From Hippophae tibetana (taxonomy: Eukaryota; Streptophyta; Magnoliopsida; Rosales; Elaeagnaceae), in the NCBI GenBank assembly GCA_037013495.1, contig CM072801.1, forward strand, positions 6,434,501 through 6,498,500: 64,000 nt of DNA. The letters are read 5' to 3'. The translations under genes were made by a program, and so were the position numbers. The notes beneath the pieces are model-generated. The model saw only the letters and a program-made list of their open reading frames with translations, ran no database searches and was not told the origin of the DNA. This document shows positions 24,511 through 35,950 of the stretch, in pieces; position 1 is the stretch's first letter; every line of letters starts with the position of its first letter.

Positions 24511-27500
24511 TTCAAATGGATAAAAATGATACTTTTGTTTCTTGCCCTATCAATACTATATTGGAAGGGACCAAGAATTACTTGTCATGGTCTCAAGCTA
24601 TGCGCAGTTTTCTTAAGGGTCGTATGCTCTGGCATTATTGTACTGGTGCAATTATTATTCCTCTTAAAGGAGCAAGTGAAGAAGATGTTATCTTTCTTCG
24701 TCGCATGATTGAATGGGATAGTCACAACCACATGATCCTCACATGGATTCGGAATACTTCCATTCCATCCATCTCCAATCTATTAGGCAGCTTTGATGAT
24801 GTCAAATCAACATGGGATATGTTGGCCAAAAGGTACTCCACTACTCACGGATCCATGAAATATCAACTAATAGTTGAATTACATAAACTTCAACAGGGAT
24901 CAGGGCAATCCATCAATGACTACTTTGATCAACTTCGCTTCCTTTGGGACCAAATTGACCTTTGTGATCCAATTTGGGCATGCTCAACAAATGCTCAGCA
25001 ATATGCTACAATTAGGGATGAATTTCGTCTCTATGAGTTCTTGATGTCACTCCACAAGGACTTTGAGCCAATCTGAGGTCAGCTTCTTAATCGTAGTCCT
25101 CATTCCTCTCTTGATACTGCTGTAAATGAGTTGGTTAAAGAAGAAGCTCGACTTGCAACCCTTCAAGCCCAGAATAAGCTCAATGTTTTAGCTATTACTC
25201 CTCCTACTCCTACCATTGAACAACCTCAGCAATCAGATGATTCCTCTGGCTTTTACAATCGTCGCAGGCAGAGCAATAAAAGGTTCTACAATTATTACAA
25301 GCGTCATGGTCATACCATTGAGACTTGTTACCGTTGCAACAAATCTACTGCTGCTGTTGCTAATAATGAGCCTACTTCGTTGATGCCTTCTAGTTCAGCA
25401 GAGTCCCAATCATCTGAATCCACTATCAACCTCTCCTCCATTGAACTACAGAAGATCATAACTCAGGCTGTTCAAATGGCTGGTAATGCATCTCTTTCCA
25501 CTACCCTCCCAGTTTTGCCCGGTAAGTCTCAAACTTGGCTTTTTGACTCTACATGTTGCAATCACATGACACCTCACTCATCCTTATTCTCTAAACTTGA
25601 CCCTGCACCACATCCTCTTAATATTCATATAGCTGATGGTTCCACCATTCATGGGAATAGTCTAGGTTTTGTTTCGACCTCTACCCTATCTGTTCCTGGG
25701 GTTTTCCATGTACCTAACTTATCCTATAATTTATGCTATGTGGGACAATTAGCTGAACTAGGATATTGCCTTATTTTTGACTATTTTGGGTGTATTGGGC
25801 AGGATCCGAGGACAGGGCAAGAGCTTGGGACCGGTCCTAGGGTCGGGCGTATGTTTCCCGTAAACAATCTTCATCTTCCACCTGTTGCTCCTTACCTTCT
25901 CTCACACTTTGGCATTCTCGTCTTGGTCATACCCCATCCTCTCGGGTACAACAGTTAGCTTCTAAAGGCCTATTGGGTTCTGTTTCCAAAGATAATTTTG
26001 ATTGTACTTCATGTCAGTTAGAAAAATAGCCAGCTTTACCTTTCAATAATAATAAATCTATCTCTAATAGTATTTTTGAGTTAATTCATTCTGATGTTTG
26101 GGGACCTTCTCCTGTTACTAGTATTGGTGGATCTCGATATTTTGTTGTTTTTATTGATGATTATTCTCGTTATAGTTGGATCTTTCCAATGAAATCTTGT
26201 TCTGAAATCTTATCAATATACAGTAACTTTGCAAAAATGGTTGAAACACAATTCTCCAAACATATCAAAACTTTTCGATCTGATAATGCTCTTGAATATA
26301 CTCAAAATGATTTTCAAACTATGTTACACTCCTATGACACTGTACATCATCTAACCTGTCCAGGAACCTCTCAACAAAATGGTCGAGCCGAAAGAAAACT
26401 TCGTCATATTCTTGACACTGTTCGTGCTCTTCTTCTCTCTACCAAAGTTCCTGCCCCATTTTGGGGTGAAGCTGCTCTTCATGCTGTTTATGTCATTAAT
26501 CGCATTCCAAGCGCTCTCATTCATAATCAGACTCCGTATGAGCGTCTTTTTGGATTATCTCCTAACTATCATTACCTTCGCTCATTCAGATATGTTTGTT
26601 TCGTTCTTCTTCAGCCTCATGAACACAACAAACTTGAGCCTCGATCTAGACTTTGTTGTTTTCTTGGTTATGGTGAAACTCAAAAAGGGTATCGATGCTA
26701 TGATCCTGTCTCACATCGTCTCCGTGTTTCCCGTAATGTTGTCTTTTGGGAACACCGCTTATTTGTTGAACAGGTTGATAATGAGCTACCTCACCTTGAA
26801 CATAAGTCCCTTGCTCCTGCTCCGCCTGAAGATCCTCAACAAGACATTTCACCTCGCCACTCAACCCGAGTAAGATCCATTCCTACACATTTACTTGACT
26901 ATCATTGTTACACTGCCCTTGCTACACTCCATGAGCCTCACACCTATCGTGAGGCATCTACTAACCCTTCTTGGCATATTGCAATGAAAGAAGAAATTGA
27001 TGCATTAACCAAAAACCATACTTGGGATCTTGTTACTCTCCCTCCTGGTCAATCTGTGGTTGGTAGTAAGTGGATTTATAAGATCAAAACTCGCTCTGAT
27101 AGGTCTATCAATCGCTACAAGGCTCATCTTATAGCAAGAGGTTTTACACAAGAGTATGGGATTGATTATGAAGAGACTTTTGCTCCAGTTGTTCGTATTT
27201 CCTCTGTCCGTACCCTCTTAGCTGTTACCGCTGCTAGTAAATGAGACCTTTTTCATATGGATGTTAAAAATGCATTCATTAATGGGGATCTACAATAAGA
27301 AGTCTATATGCCACCTTCTCCTGGTCTTTCTGTTGAAACAAATAAGGTTTTTCGCCTTCGACGTGCAATTTATGGCCTTAAACAAGCTCCACGAGCATGG
27401 TTTGCCAAATTCAGTTCCACCATCCTTCGCTTGGGTTACACTGCCAGTCCTTATGATTCTGCCTTATTTCTTCGTCGCAATGATAAAGGCACCATTTTGC

Positions 27501-28462
27501 TTCTTCTATATGTGGATGATATGATCATAACTGGTGATGACCTCAGTGGCATTCAAGAACTCAAGGATTTTCTTAGTCAGTAGTTTGAGATGAAAGACCT
27601 TGGACATTTAAGCTATTTCTTGGGTCTTGAGATCACTCGTTTCACAGATGGTCTTTACATTACTCAAGCAAAGTATGCATCTAACCTCATATCTCAAGCT
27701 GGACTCACTGACAGCAAGACTGTTGACACTCCAGTTGAACTTAATGCACATCTGACACCATCAAAGAGGCAACCATTGTCTAATCCCTCTCTTTATAGAC
27801 GATTAGTTGGCAGTCTGATTTATCTTACAGTTACTCGTCCATACATTTCTTATGATGTTCGTCAGGTGAGCCAGTATCTGTCTGCTCCACGATCAACTTA
27901 TTATGTTGTTGTTTTGCGTATTCTACGATACTTGAAAGGCACTATCTTTCATGGCCTTTTTCTACTCAGTTGATTCTCCTTTAGTACTTCGTGCATTCTC
28001 TAATGCTGATGAGATCCCACTGATCGCAGGTCCACTACAAGTTATTGTTTTCTTCTTGGTTTTTCTTTGATTTCTTGGCGAAGTAAGAAACAAACCTTTG
28101 TGGCACGCTCCAGTACTGAAGCAGCATATCGTGCTCTTATTGATACTACATCTAAGCTTCTTTGGCTACGATGGCTTCTTAAAGATTTGGTGTGTCAACA
28201 TCCTCTACTACTCTTTATTGTGATAATCAGAGTGTCATTCATATTGCTCACAACGATGTCTTTCATGAACGGACTAAACACATCGAGATTGATTGTCACT
28301 TTATTCACTCTCATCTTATCCATGGTGCTCTCAAGTTTTTTCCCGTTTCCTCCAACGATCAACTTGCAGATATTTTCACTAAGATGCTTCCCAAAAGACG
28401 CACTCGTAATTTGGTTGACAACTTCAAGTTGGTCTCACATACAACTTGAGTTTGAAGGGGAC

Positions 28463-28647
28463 TGTTAATATATATCTAGTAATATATTAATATATATATA
28501 TATCTGCTAATGTATATTTCTTTATTTCTGTCATATCTATATCTAATTACTTTAGACATATCTAGTTTACTTGTATCTCATATATAAAGACATCATGTAT
28601 ATTCATTTATTCACATAATAGAATACAATCATTAAGTATTTCTAACA
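28463..28647 (+). repeat. 3' LTR of the Copia element
   Basis: 185 bp, starting TGTTAATATATATC and ending TTTCTAACA. It matches the 5' LTR over its whole length with about 7% divergence and a small difference in the (TA)n run. Confidence 0.92.
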
Positions 28648-28649
28648 AA

Positions 28650-29205
28650 TATATTTTAAAATATTAAAATAATGAATTACTTATTTTTAAAACTAATTAT
28701 CTTATTTAATGTATATATATATATAAAATATAAATACATTATTTCATATTTATTTTTGACTAATAAATCAAAAAATTATAAAAGATGTTGAGTATTTCAT
28801 AATACATATTTATTTTTTCGACATTAATATTATCGTGAGCAATGTATTATCGAGACATTATCAAATACGTTGAAGATGCTTTCATCCTTGTTTGAGAATA
28901 ACAACGTTCACTAAGACAAAAACACTTGCAAGACTTTGAATCCGAATCAAAACTTTCCTCTCATATTAACAATTAGCCCTCCTTCTGGCTTTCACCATTA
29001 CTGCCATGTGCCGAGAAAATATAACCATATCAAGAAACAGAGTCAATGACTTGGAATACAAATTCCTTCAGTAGACCTTTATATACAGATTTTGATTATG
29101 ACGTCTAGCTCCTCTCTTTACCAGAATTTGTATTAATTATGAACAGATAACCGTATCACCATATATTGTGAAGACTATACAAAGCAGGGCAAAAGCAAAA
29201 TAAGA
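28650..29205. other. Intergenic; 3' flank of the RING gene
   Basis: The first ~250 bp are AT-rich filler after the Copia element. From about 28.9 kb the composition is more balanced and is likely the 3'UTR and terminator region of the minus-strand RING gene. No separate gene is seen. Confidence 0.45.
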
Positions 29206-30003
29206 TCAGAACAAAAGAAGACACAAAATTAAGCAGCAAAAAAAGAAGATGGACACTCTGTTAAGGGATTTGTCAAGCTGCATTTCCTGTCTTCTTATCC
29301 TAGGACTGCTAATACCTGTTGTTGTGTAAGAATTCACACGAGGATACGATAATGAATTCCTAGCTGAGCTCCCAAGCATCCTAGGGAAAACCATATCTCC
29401 AAACATTCCAATTGTGGGATTAAATAAACTAGTCATTATTGAACCTCCAAGATACGATGATGGCGAATTTGCTGCATAAGAATGAGGAAGGTATTGCTGG
29501 TGGAATGACTGTGACCGAGACTCAAAATAATTCGGATTAAATTGTCGACTTGGATGTGATGTAGAGGTTGTAGCAGAAGTAATTAAGGGGTTCAAGTTCA
29601 ACCCTGCAGAAGATGGTGCAGAAGATGGTCTGCGAGGTACAACAAGGTCCAAGCAGCGTCTCTCTGGCTTAGAACCTGAATTTGATGTCCCTCGGCCATA
29701 AAGTGGAACCAACGAGGCGTGGGAAATACTAGCCTTACAGACAGGGCAATTCTGTTGGTCTGCTGGTTCATCAGATGAGCCCTGCACTCGAAGCCACTTG
29801 TAAATGCAAGGCCCGCAGTACAAATGACCACAGTGGGTGACCACAGGGTCATGTGCTGAGTCTAAACATATGTTGCACTCAAAGTAACTGATCTCGTCCT
29901 CAGAGACTATCGAGGGAGTTGAGGCAAATTTAGATTTCTGCTCAAGTGAAACTTCATCATCCAGTTCAAAGTGTGCCTCAGGCTGGAAAAAGTTGTTCTC
30001 CAT
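29206..30003 (-). CDS. RMA/RNF5-like membrane-anchored RING E3 ubiquitin ligase
   Basis: An uninterrupted 265-residue frame from the ATG at 30003. A C3HC4 RING occupies about residues 43-89, with Cys43, Cys46, Cys58, His60, Cys63, Cys66, Cys86 and Cys89 all present (CNICLD, HCGHLYCGPCIYKWL, CPVC). A Ser/Pro/Asn-rich middle follows, then a hydrophobic C-terminus (VSIFFFCCLILCLLLF) that fits a tail anchor. This layout is that of plant RMA proteins, ER-membrane E3 ligases related to animal RNF5 that act with E2 enzymes in ubiquitination of membrane proteins. An in-frame upstream ATG at 30024 would add seven residues, but it lies at the edge of or inside a probable 5'UTR intron, so I choose MENNFFQ. 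Confidence 0.9.
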   Translation of the reverse strand: MENNFFQPEAHFELDDEVSLEQKSKFASTPSIVSEDEISYFECNICLDSAHDPVVTHCGHLYCGPCIYKWLRVQGSSDEPADQQNCPVCKASISHASLVPLYGRGTSNSGSKPERRCLDLVVPRRPSSAPSSAGLNLNPLITSATTSTSHPSRQFNPNYFESRSQSFHQQYLPHSYAANSPSSYLGGSIMTSLFNPTIGMFGDMVFPRMLGSSARNSLSYPRVNSYTTTGISSPRIRRQEMQLDKSLNRVSIFFFCCLILCLLLF

Positions 30004-30014
30004 AATCGCGCAAT

Positions 30015-31699
30015 CTATTACCAAAATCGAAAAAAAGGTCTTAGAATGTTATGGTACACAAAATAAAATATAAAAAAAGGTACAACGAAAATTTCATATT
30101 GCTGTGTGCTAGTATTTCATTAATGAAGGCATGTGCAGCGTTTGCACACAAGAAAACAGGAAGGTGGAACCCAGTATACCACCCAAACAGGCATTTTATT
30201 TATTAACTACTACAAAATCACAAAAAAGTCGAAAACTTCTAATTAAATTTTCCAAGGAACAAACCAACAAAAGGATAAAGATGTTCTCAATTGTCAGTCT
30301 GGCTAAAATAAACTAAATGAAAAGCAAAAGGCAGATGTTATTACTCTACTCCTCAGCACACTAGTGATTGATAAGAATAAATTATGGATCCTGTCTATCT
30401 TCATCCTAATAATTGTTTTTAATAAAGATGGAGGATGAGGGTTTAAATAACAACATCATGATCCATGTTGGGGCCCCAAAACTCTTTTCATTTAGAATCT
30501 CAAAGACGGTAGGGACACTTCACTTTCACACGTTCTCACAACTCTTTGGTATTCTATTGTTCCAGTCTTCAGAAAAAGACTACCTACCCTAAGTCCCTGG
30601 CTCACCATTGTATGTTCTAAGAAAGTAAGAATAGAGCTCAACTTCTTTCACCAGATCCATAAAAAAGTAATTTGGATAACCTGAAACTACCATATAGTTA
30701 TTTGATCTATATATTTTAAATGATTAGCAGATGATACAGATCTTGACAAAATTGAGAAGTAGACAATTATAGGAAAAAAAAAAATCTGAAGTTTAGAACG
30801 AAAACAATCCTAAGGTGGATTTTCCTTTGTTAAAAATCCTTAAAAGCTTGATCATTTCTTTCATGTAATTAGTAATTCAAAAGTAGTACGATTACCCATT
30901 TCCTCTTTAGAAATGCTACAGTCCAAATGCATATAACATGAAACCATGGAATAATATAGTTCCAACTACAAAATTTACTCAAAAACAAATAGACAAAAAA
31001 ACATTTGATGGGTGTTTTGGAAGAATAAAGCACGGCTGCATAGAAGGCTTGAATTTTGCACAAAAGGCTATGATCATTTAAAAAAAAAGGACCAGATGAT
31101 TCCCATAACAGTCGAGTGAAAAACTTACAAGGAGTGACCAAATGAGGCATAGTTAAAGTTGAAATGAGGCTACGAGTTAAGATCTATTGAATTTGATGTC
31201 AAACTACCAGATTATAATCGAATAGCAAACCAATAAGAGATAAGTGACGAAGAAGTTTCCAACATCTTCATTAAGAGATTATGAGCAACCGAGTGAAAAA
31301 GAAAAGATGATGAATTTTTTAGCTTACAAGTTTACAGCAACCATAAATCCCATTTAAATTCAAAAAAAATATATCACATCGCAGATACAAAACCCAGAAA
31401 CAAACCCTCATCATTTTCAACTTCAATGGCTAACCATAAACAGAGGCTAAAACCCTTTGATGGTTAGAAATTTGGAAATAATAGAAAATGAAGGAAATTA
31501 CTCACAAAATAATTTATTTGGTCAAAATGCTAAATAAAGCTTTCGCCAGCAAAAGTTAACAAGAACTAGGTCAAAGATTCCAGAAAACACATAATCAACA
31601 AAACATGAGCATAGAAACAATCAAATGATAACAAATTCAAGAACTCGCGAAACAGAAATAACACTTGAAACACACAACCATGAGAGAAAGTGATGTTAC
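30015..31699 (-). other. Probable 5'UTR intron of the RING gene
   Basis: On the minus strand CCTGAG|GTAACATC at 31700/31699 gives a good donor, and TTTTGGTAATAG|ATTGCG at 30015/30014 gives an acceptor just before the ATG. The 1.7-kb interval has no supported coding sequence. Leader introns of this size are common in plant ubiquitin-ligase genes. cDNA would be needed to confirm it. Confidence 0.55.
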
Positions 31700-31910
31700 C
31701 TCAGGAATAAGAAGGGAGTCGAAACAGATGGAACCAGGCAACAACTTATCAAAGCGTTAGAAGCAAACTGTAAATGGAAGATATGATGAGTAGAGATTTT
31801 GGAGAAAAAGTGAAGAATTTGGATTGCTTTTGATGGAAAAAGAACGATGACGAGCGAAAGCTGATGAAAAGAGAACGAAACTACACAAACCAATATGGCT
31901 CTTTCGTATG
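31700..31910 (-). promoter_or_regulatory. Likely 5'UTR exon and TATA box of the RING gene
   Basis: About 200 bp of more balanced composition between the inferred donor and a minus-strand TATATAAATA at about 31934-31944. That spacing puts transcription start near 31.91 kb. The leader is rich in CTTTT and purine tracts. Seen: the TATA-like motif and donor. Inferred: the start site. Confidence 0.45.
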
Positions 31911-31940
31911 TATCTTCATGCTTTGCATTATTATTTATAT

Positions 31941-32060
31941 ATAATAATTCCTAAACATAAATGGGTTTGGTATGGATATGCATTCATATAATTTCTAAAT
32001 ATAAATGGGTTTGGTATGGATATGCATTCTTATAATTTCTAAATATAAATGGGTTTAATT
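31941..32060. repeat. 44-bp tandem repeat, about 2.7 copies, upstream of the RING gene
   Basis: AATGGGTTTGGTATGGATAT begins at 31960 and 32004, and a shortened copy begins at 32048: an exact 44-bp period. It lies at the TATA region and just upstream of it, so copy number changes could affect spacing to upstream elements. Confidence 0.88.
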
Positions 32061-32099
32061 TTAATAACTCATTTCAAATATTAATATCCTTCTAACCAT

Positions 32100-34050
32100 G
32101 TGTTTAAGTCCCACATTGACAACAACGTAGCAAGTTGGATCCACGAGCAATACGTTGTGTTTTTATGGGATATGTCATACAACAAAAAGGGTATCGATGT
32201 TATCATCCTCCTACAAAACAAATGATTACTATTATGGATGTTATTTTTCATGAAGATACAATGTATTTCTCCTCTACACCTGAATTTCAAGGGAAGTACA
32301 ACCATGCTGAAATTCAGACCCTTACATATAAATTGTTTCCTTATGAAGAAAGACAAATTATATGTGAGGAAAATACAAATAACTTGAATTCAGATGGTAA
32401 TAACTCTCAATATAGAAAAGACTCAAGGGAAATGGAATCAAGTCCTCATCAACTTCAAGATCATCAAGGAAGTTCCTTACTACCACTAAATGAGTACGAG
32501 ATTCCTTCTCCACAAGCCGTTGATATACCTAACCAATCGTTTGCAGAGGATGTTCCAACTATTGAACCAACCAGAAAAATACTTTCATCACGTCCTAACA
32601 GAGGTATTCCTAAAGCCATGTATGAACCTGAGCTTTCTAGTAAAGTCAAATATCCCATGAGTAACTATATGTCTACACATCGTTTGTCAAAATCAAACGT
32701 ATCATTTGTGAATCAATTATCTGTTGTATCTATTCCTAACAGTGTGCAGGAAGCTTTAGCTGACCAAAAATAGAAAGATGCTATGAATGAAGAACTAAGA
32801 TCTTTAGAAATAAATAGAACTTGGGAGCTTGTTGATCGTCCACCAACAAAGAAAATTGTTGGATGTCGATGGATTTTGCAGTAAAATATCAAACAGATGG
32901 TACGATTGAACGATATAAAGCAAGATTGGTGGCAAAAGGATACACTCAAACATATGAGATCGACTATACAGAAACATTTGTACCTGTAGCCAAAATTAAC
33001 ACTGTTCGGGTCTTGGTATCTCTAGCTGCAAATTTAGATTGGTCATTATATCAGTTTGATGTAAAAAATGCCTTTCTACATGGAGATTTAATTGAAGAAG
33101 TCTACATGGATTTACCACCAGGAATCAAGAAATCCACAATCCATGGAGAAAAGGTGTGCAAATTAAAAAAATCACTGTATGGATTGAAACAATCCCCAAG
33201 AGCATGGTTTGGCAGGTTCACAAGGTCAATGAAGGCATTTGGCTACAAGCAAAGCAATTCAGACCATACTTTATTTCTAAAAAAAGGGTATGGTAAGATC
33301 ACTCCACTTATTGTATATGTTGATGATATGATAGTAACAGGAAATGATCTTGAAGAAAGGAAAGCGCTACAAACTTATTTGTCCAAAGAATTTGAAATGA
33401 AAGACCTTGGTTCCTTAAAATATTTTCTTGGGATTGAGGTTTCTCGATCAACAGAAGGAATCTTCTTATATCAAAGAAAGTATGTCTTAGATTTATTAAA
33501 AGAAACCGGTATGTCGGCATGTCAACCAGCTAATACACCAGTAGAGGAAGGATTAAAGTTATGTATCAAGGTTGATCAAGTTCCAACAAATAAAGAAAGA
33601 TACCAAAGGCTTGTTGGAAGGTTGATGTATTTGGCACACACAAGACCAGACCTTACCTATGCTTTAAGTATTGTCAGCCAATTTATGCATAATCCTGGAG
33701 AACAACATATGAATGCAGTTATTCGTATTTTGAGATATTTAAAGTCTGCTCCTGGAAAAGGAGTATTGTTCACTAAGAACTCAGAGTTTTCTAGAATTGA
33801 AGTATATACTAATGCTGATTGGGCTGGATCAATAAATGATAGACGATCTAAATCAGGCTACTTCACTTTTGTAGGGGGAAATCTTGTAACATGGAGAAGT
33901 AAGAAACAACATGTTGTGGCCCGTTCAAGCGCAGAGGCTGAATACAGAGGAATGACACTTGGGCTTTGTGAGGCCTTGTGGTTACAATCTCTCTTAAAAG
34001 ATTTGACATATCCTGCTAAAGAATCAATTAAGTTAGGTCATGGATTTCTT
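32100..34050 (+). mobile_element. Truncated Copia fossil: integrase end, reverse transcriptase, RNase H
   Basis: A plus-strand Copia pol remnant. It begins in the C-terminal integrase/linker region (about 32.14-32.75 kb), continues through reverse transcriptase (about 32.8-33.6; DVKNAFLHGDL, YVDDMIVTGND) and ends inside RNase H (about 33.75-34.05; SSAEAEYRGM). No gag, protease or LTRs are recognised, so only about the 3' half of the coding part remains. It has few breaks (about two or more), so it decayed less than the other fossils. Sequence differs clearly from the Copia at 23.5-28.6 kb, so it is another family. Confidence 0.92.
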
Positions 34051-34575
34051 CACCATGAATGTTTTTTTTTCTTTCTTTTTTGTTCTAAAGTATGTAACAT
34101 GGAAAATGGGTCAAAATTTATAAGGATGTTGCGAGAAATAAAAAAGAAAATTAAAACGATCAGATTTTTGATCTGTCAATTTTTTTTTTTATAGAAAAAG
34201 GGTTATAAATTCTTAACAAATGGACACTCTTAATTTCTTTTGTCTTAAATTCTCACAATGACATTGTAAATATCACATAACCCATATGGAATATTTGACA
34301 AAAAAAAAATATTGATCAAAATTATTGAAGTATGCATCAATATATGAATTAGAGTATTAAAACAAATTTCTTTTCAATGTATTAAAATATATACCTTTAG
34401 GTACCAAACCTTAAATAAATAGTATCTCTGTTCATTTGGTCTCTAACTTATTTAAGATTTGATTTCTAACATTTCAATTATATAATTAATCTTAATATTT
34501 CTAAATTTGATAAATTTAATCTAAAATTTTAATTTTTATTAAATTGATTTTAACAATACTATTTTTAAATATAAT

Positions 34576-34800
34576 ATGATTGAAAATTTGAGAATTAAAT
34601 TATAAATATTATCGTAACTTAAGAAGCAAATGATATAGTTTGGAAAATTAAAAAGTTAAAAAGTCAAGTCATATTATATTTAATAATATGATTGAAATAT
34701 TGAAAATCAAATTATAAATTTTATCATAAGTTAAGAAATCAAATTATGTATTTTGAAATAGATGAGACCAAATGAATTAAAAAGTCAAATCATATATAAG
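34576..34800. repeat. Diverged ~112-bp direct duplication
   Basis: ATGATTGAAAATTTGAGAAT at 34576 and a related ATGATTGAAATATTGAAAAT at 34688 each lead into AAATTATAAAT, then TTAAGAA(G/A), and end in AATTAAAAAGT(T/C)AAA. Both units are clearly related but worn. Confidence 0.6.
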
Positions 34801-35334
34801 GTTATGTATTTTAACCATGAATAATTAAAACTATAACTATTTATAAAAATATGATGATTTTTTTTAAATTAAGTTTCCTTATTTAATTTAAAAAAACTAT
34901 TATTAACTTACAACGGATGTTATTAATCGAATATACACTGAAGAAATATTATTATAATTATTAGTATAATTATGTTATAAATCGAATATATTTGAAACTG
35001 AGTAAAGATTATTATAGTTATTAGTATAATTATCTTTGTTCGTAACTAGTAATCTTATAGCTAATTATAATTAGTGTAACAAAAATTAAATTTTTTTGAT
35101 TAAATTTATAAAATTTAAAAATATTATGAATTAATTTATGTAAATTAAAAAATTAGAATTAGAATTTTAATATTTTAATATTATAAACGAGGTATCAATT
35201 AAATATATATATATAGATCAACCTAAACACAAAGTACAAATATATAACCGCGGCTGCTGCAGCTGTTTTTCGTACTTTTATTTTTTATTATTACCTTTCG
35301 GTTTTAGACGTATTTGACCAGCAATTTTCCTAAA

Positions 35335-35950
35335 ATATTTAGGGTCGGTTTCAATATGCTTATTTTAAGAGGGGTTTAAAATAAAATAGTATTGTTAAAA
35401 ATTATTTTAAAAAATAATGAAAATATCATCTTTAAAATTTATAATTATAAAAATAGTATTATTTATGCCAAATTTATATATTTTTATTATTAAAAAAAAG
35501 CTATCACATCATCTTATATTGAATACAATCCAATTAAATGACATTTAAATTAAATTGTAATTATTTTAACATGTTTAATATTAAACATCATATAATTAAA
35601 TCATGTTTAAAATTATTAAAATGTTATTTTTATTGTTATAATTTTTAAGGATATTATTTTTTGTTTCCTAATTGTTTTTGAAGAGAAACGTTTAAGTATT
35701 TTAAATTAAAATGTCATTAGGAATTTTAAGGGACACTTTAATAATTATTTTACGATAAAAATATGCATTCAAAGTTATTTGTTTTTTAAATAAATATTAT
35801 TTGATTCTCTTAAAAGCACAAATAGTGCTTCTTAAATTTTTGAAAGTATTTCTGATAGAGAATTTCAAACATAATTGAAAATGCCGTGATCAATTTGAAA
35901 GCACTTTTAACTAAAAAAGTAAATGATTCCAAACAAACCTTTGGAGTTAT
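35335..35950. mobile_element. Possible MITE remnant
   Basis: The left side has AGGGTCGGTTTCAAT near 35.34 kb, the right side has ATTCCAAACAAACCTTTGG near 35.93 kb. Read on the opposite strand the right end (AAGGTTTGTTTGGAAT) resembles the left one. The interior has GCACTTTTAA-type motifs seen in common plant non-autonomous DNA transposons. Terminal match is imperfect and no target duplication is clear. Confidence 0.3.

Larger units (their letters stand above)
23545..28647 (+). mobile_element. Ty1/Copia LTR retrotransposon, full length but broken
   Basis: About 5.1 kb with an LTR at each end. A Met-tRNA-type primer site (TGGTATCAGAG) directly follows the 5' LTR, and a purine tract (TTTGAAGGGGA) precedes the 3' LTR. 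A GC-rich leader is followed by gag (UBN2-type, about 24.5-25.1 kb), zinc-knuckle and protease region (about 25.3-25.8), integrase (about 25.9-26.8), reverse transcriptase with YVDDM (about 27.0-27.9) and RNase H (about 27.9-28.4), in the Copia order. Flanking AATAC and AATAT look like a 5-bp target duplication with one mismatch. The LTRs differ at about 13 of ~185 positions, suggesting insertion a few million years ago at usual plant rates. Coding regions hold several breaks (roughly 5-10), so it is a fossil. Lineage within Copia is uncertain. Confidence 0.95.
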
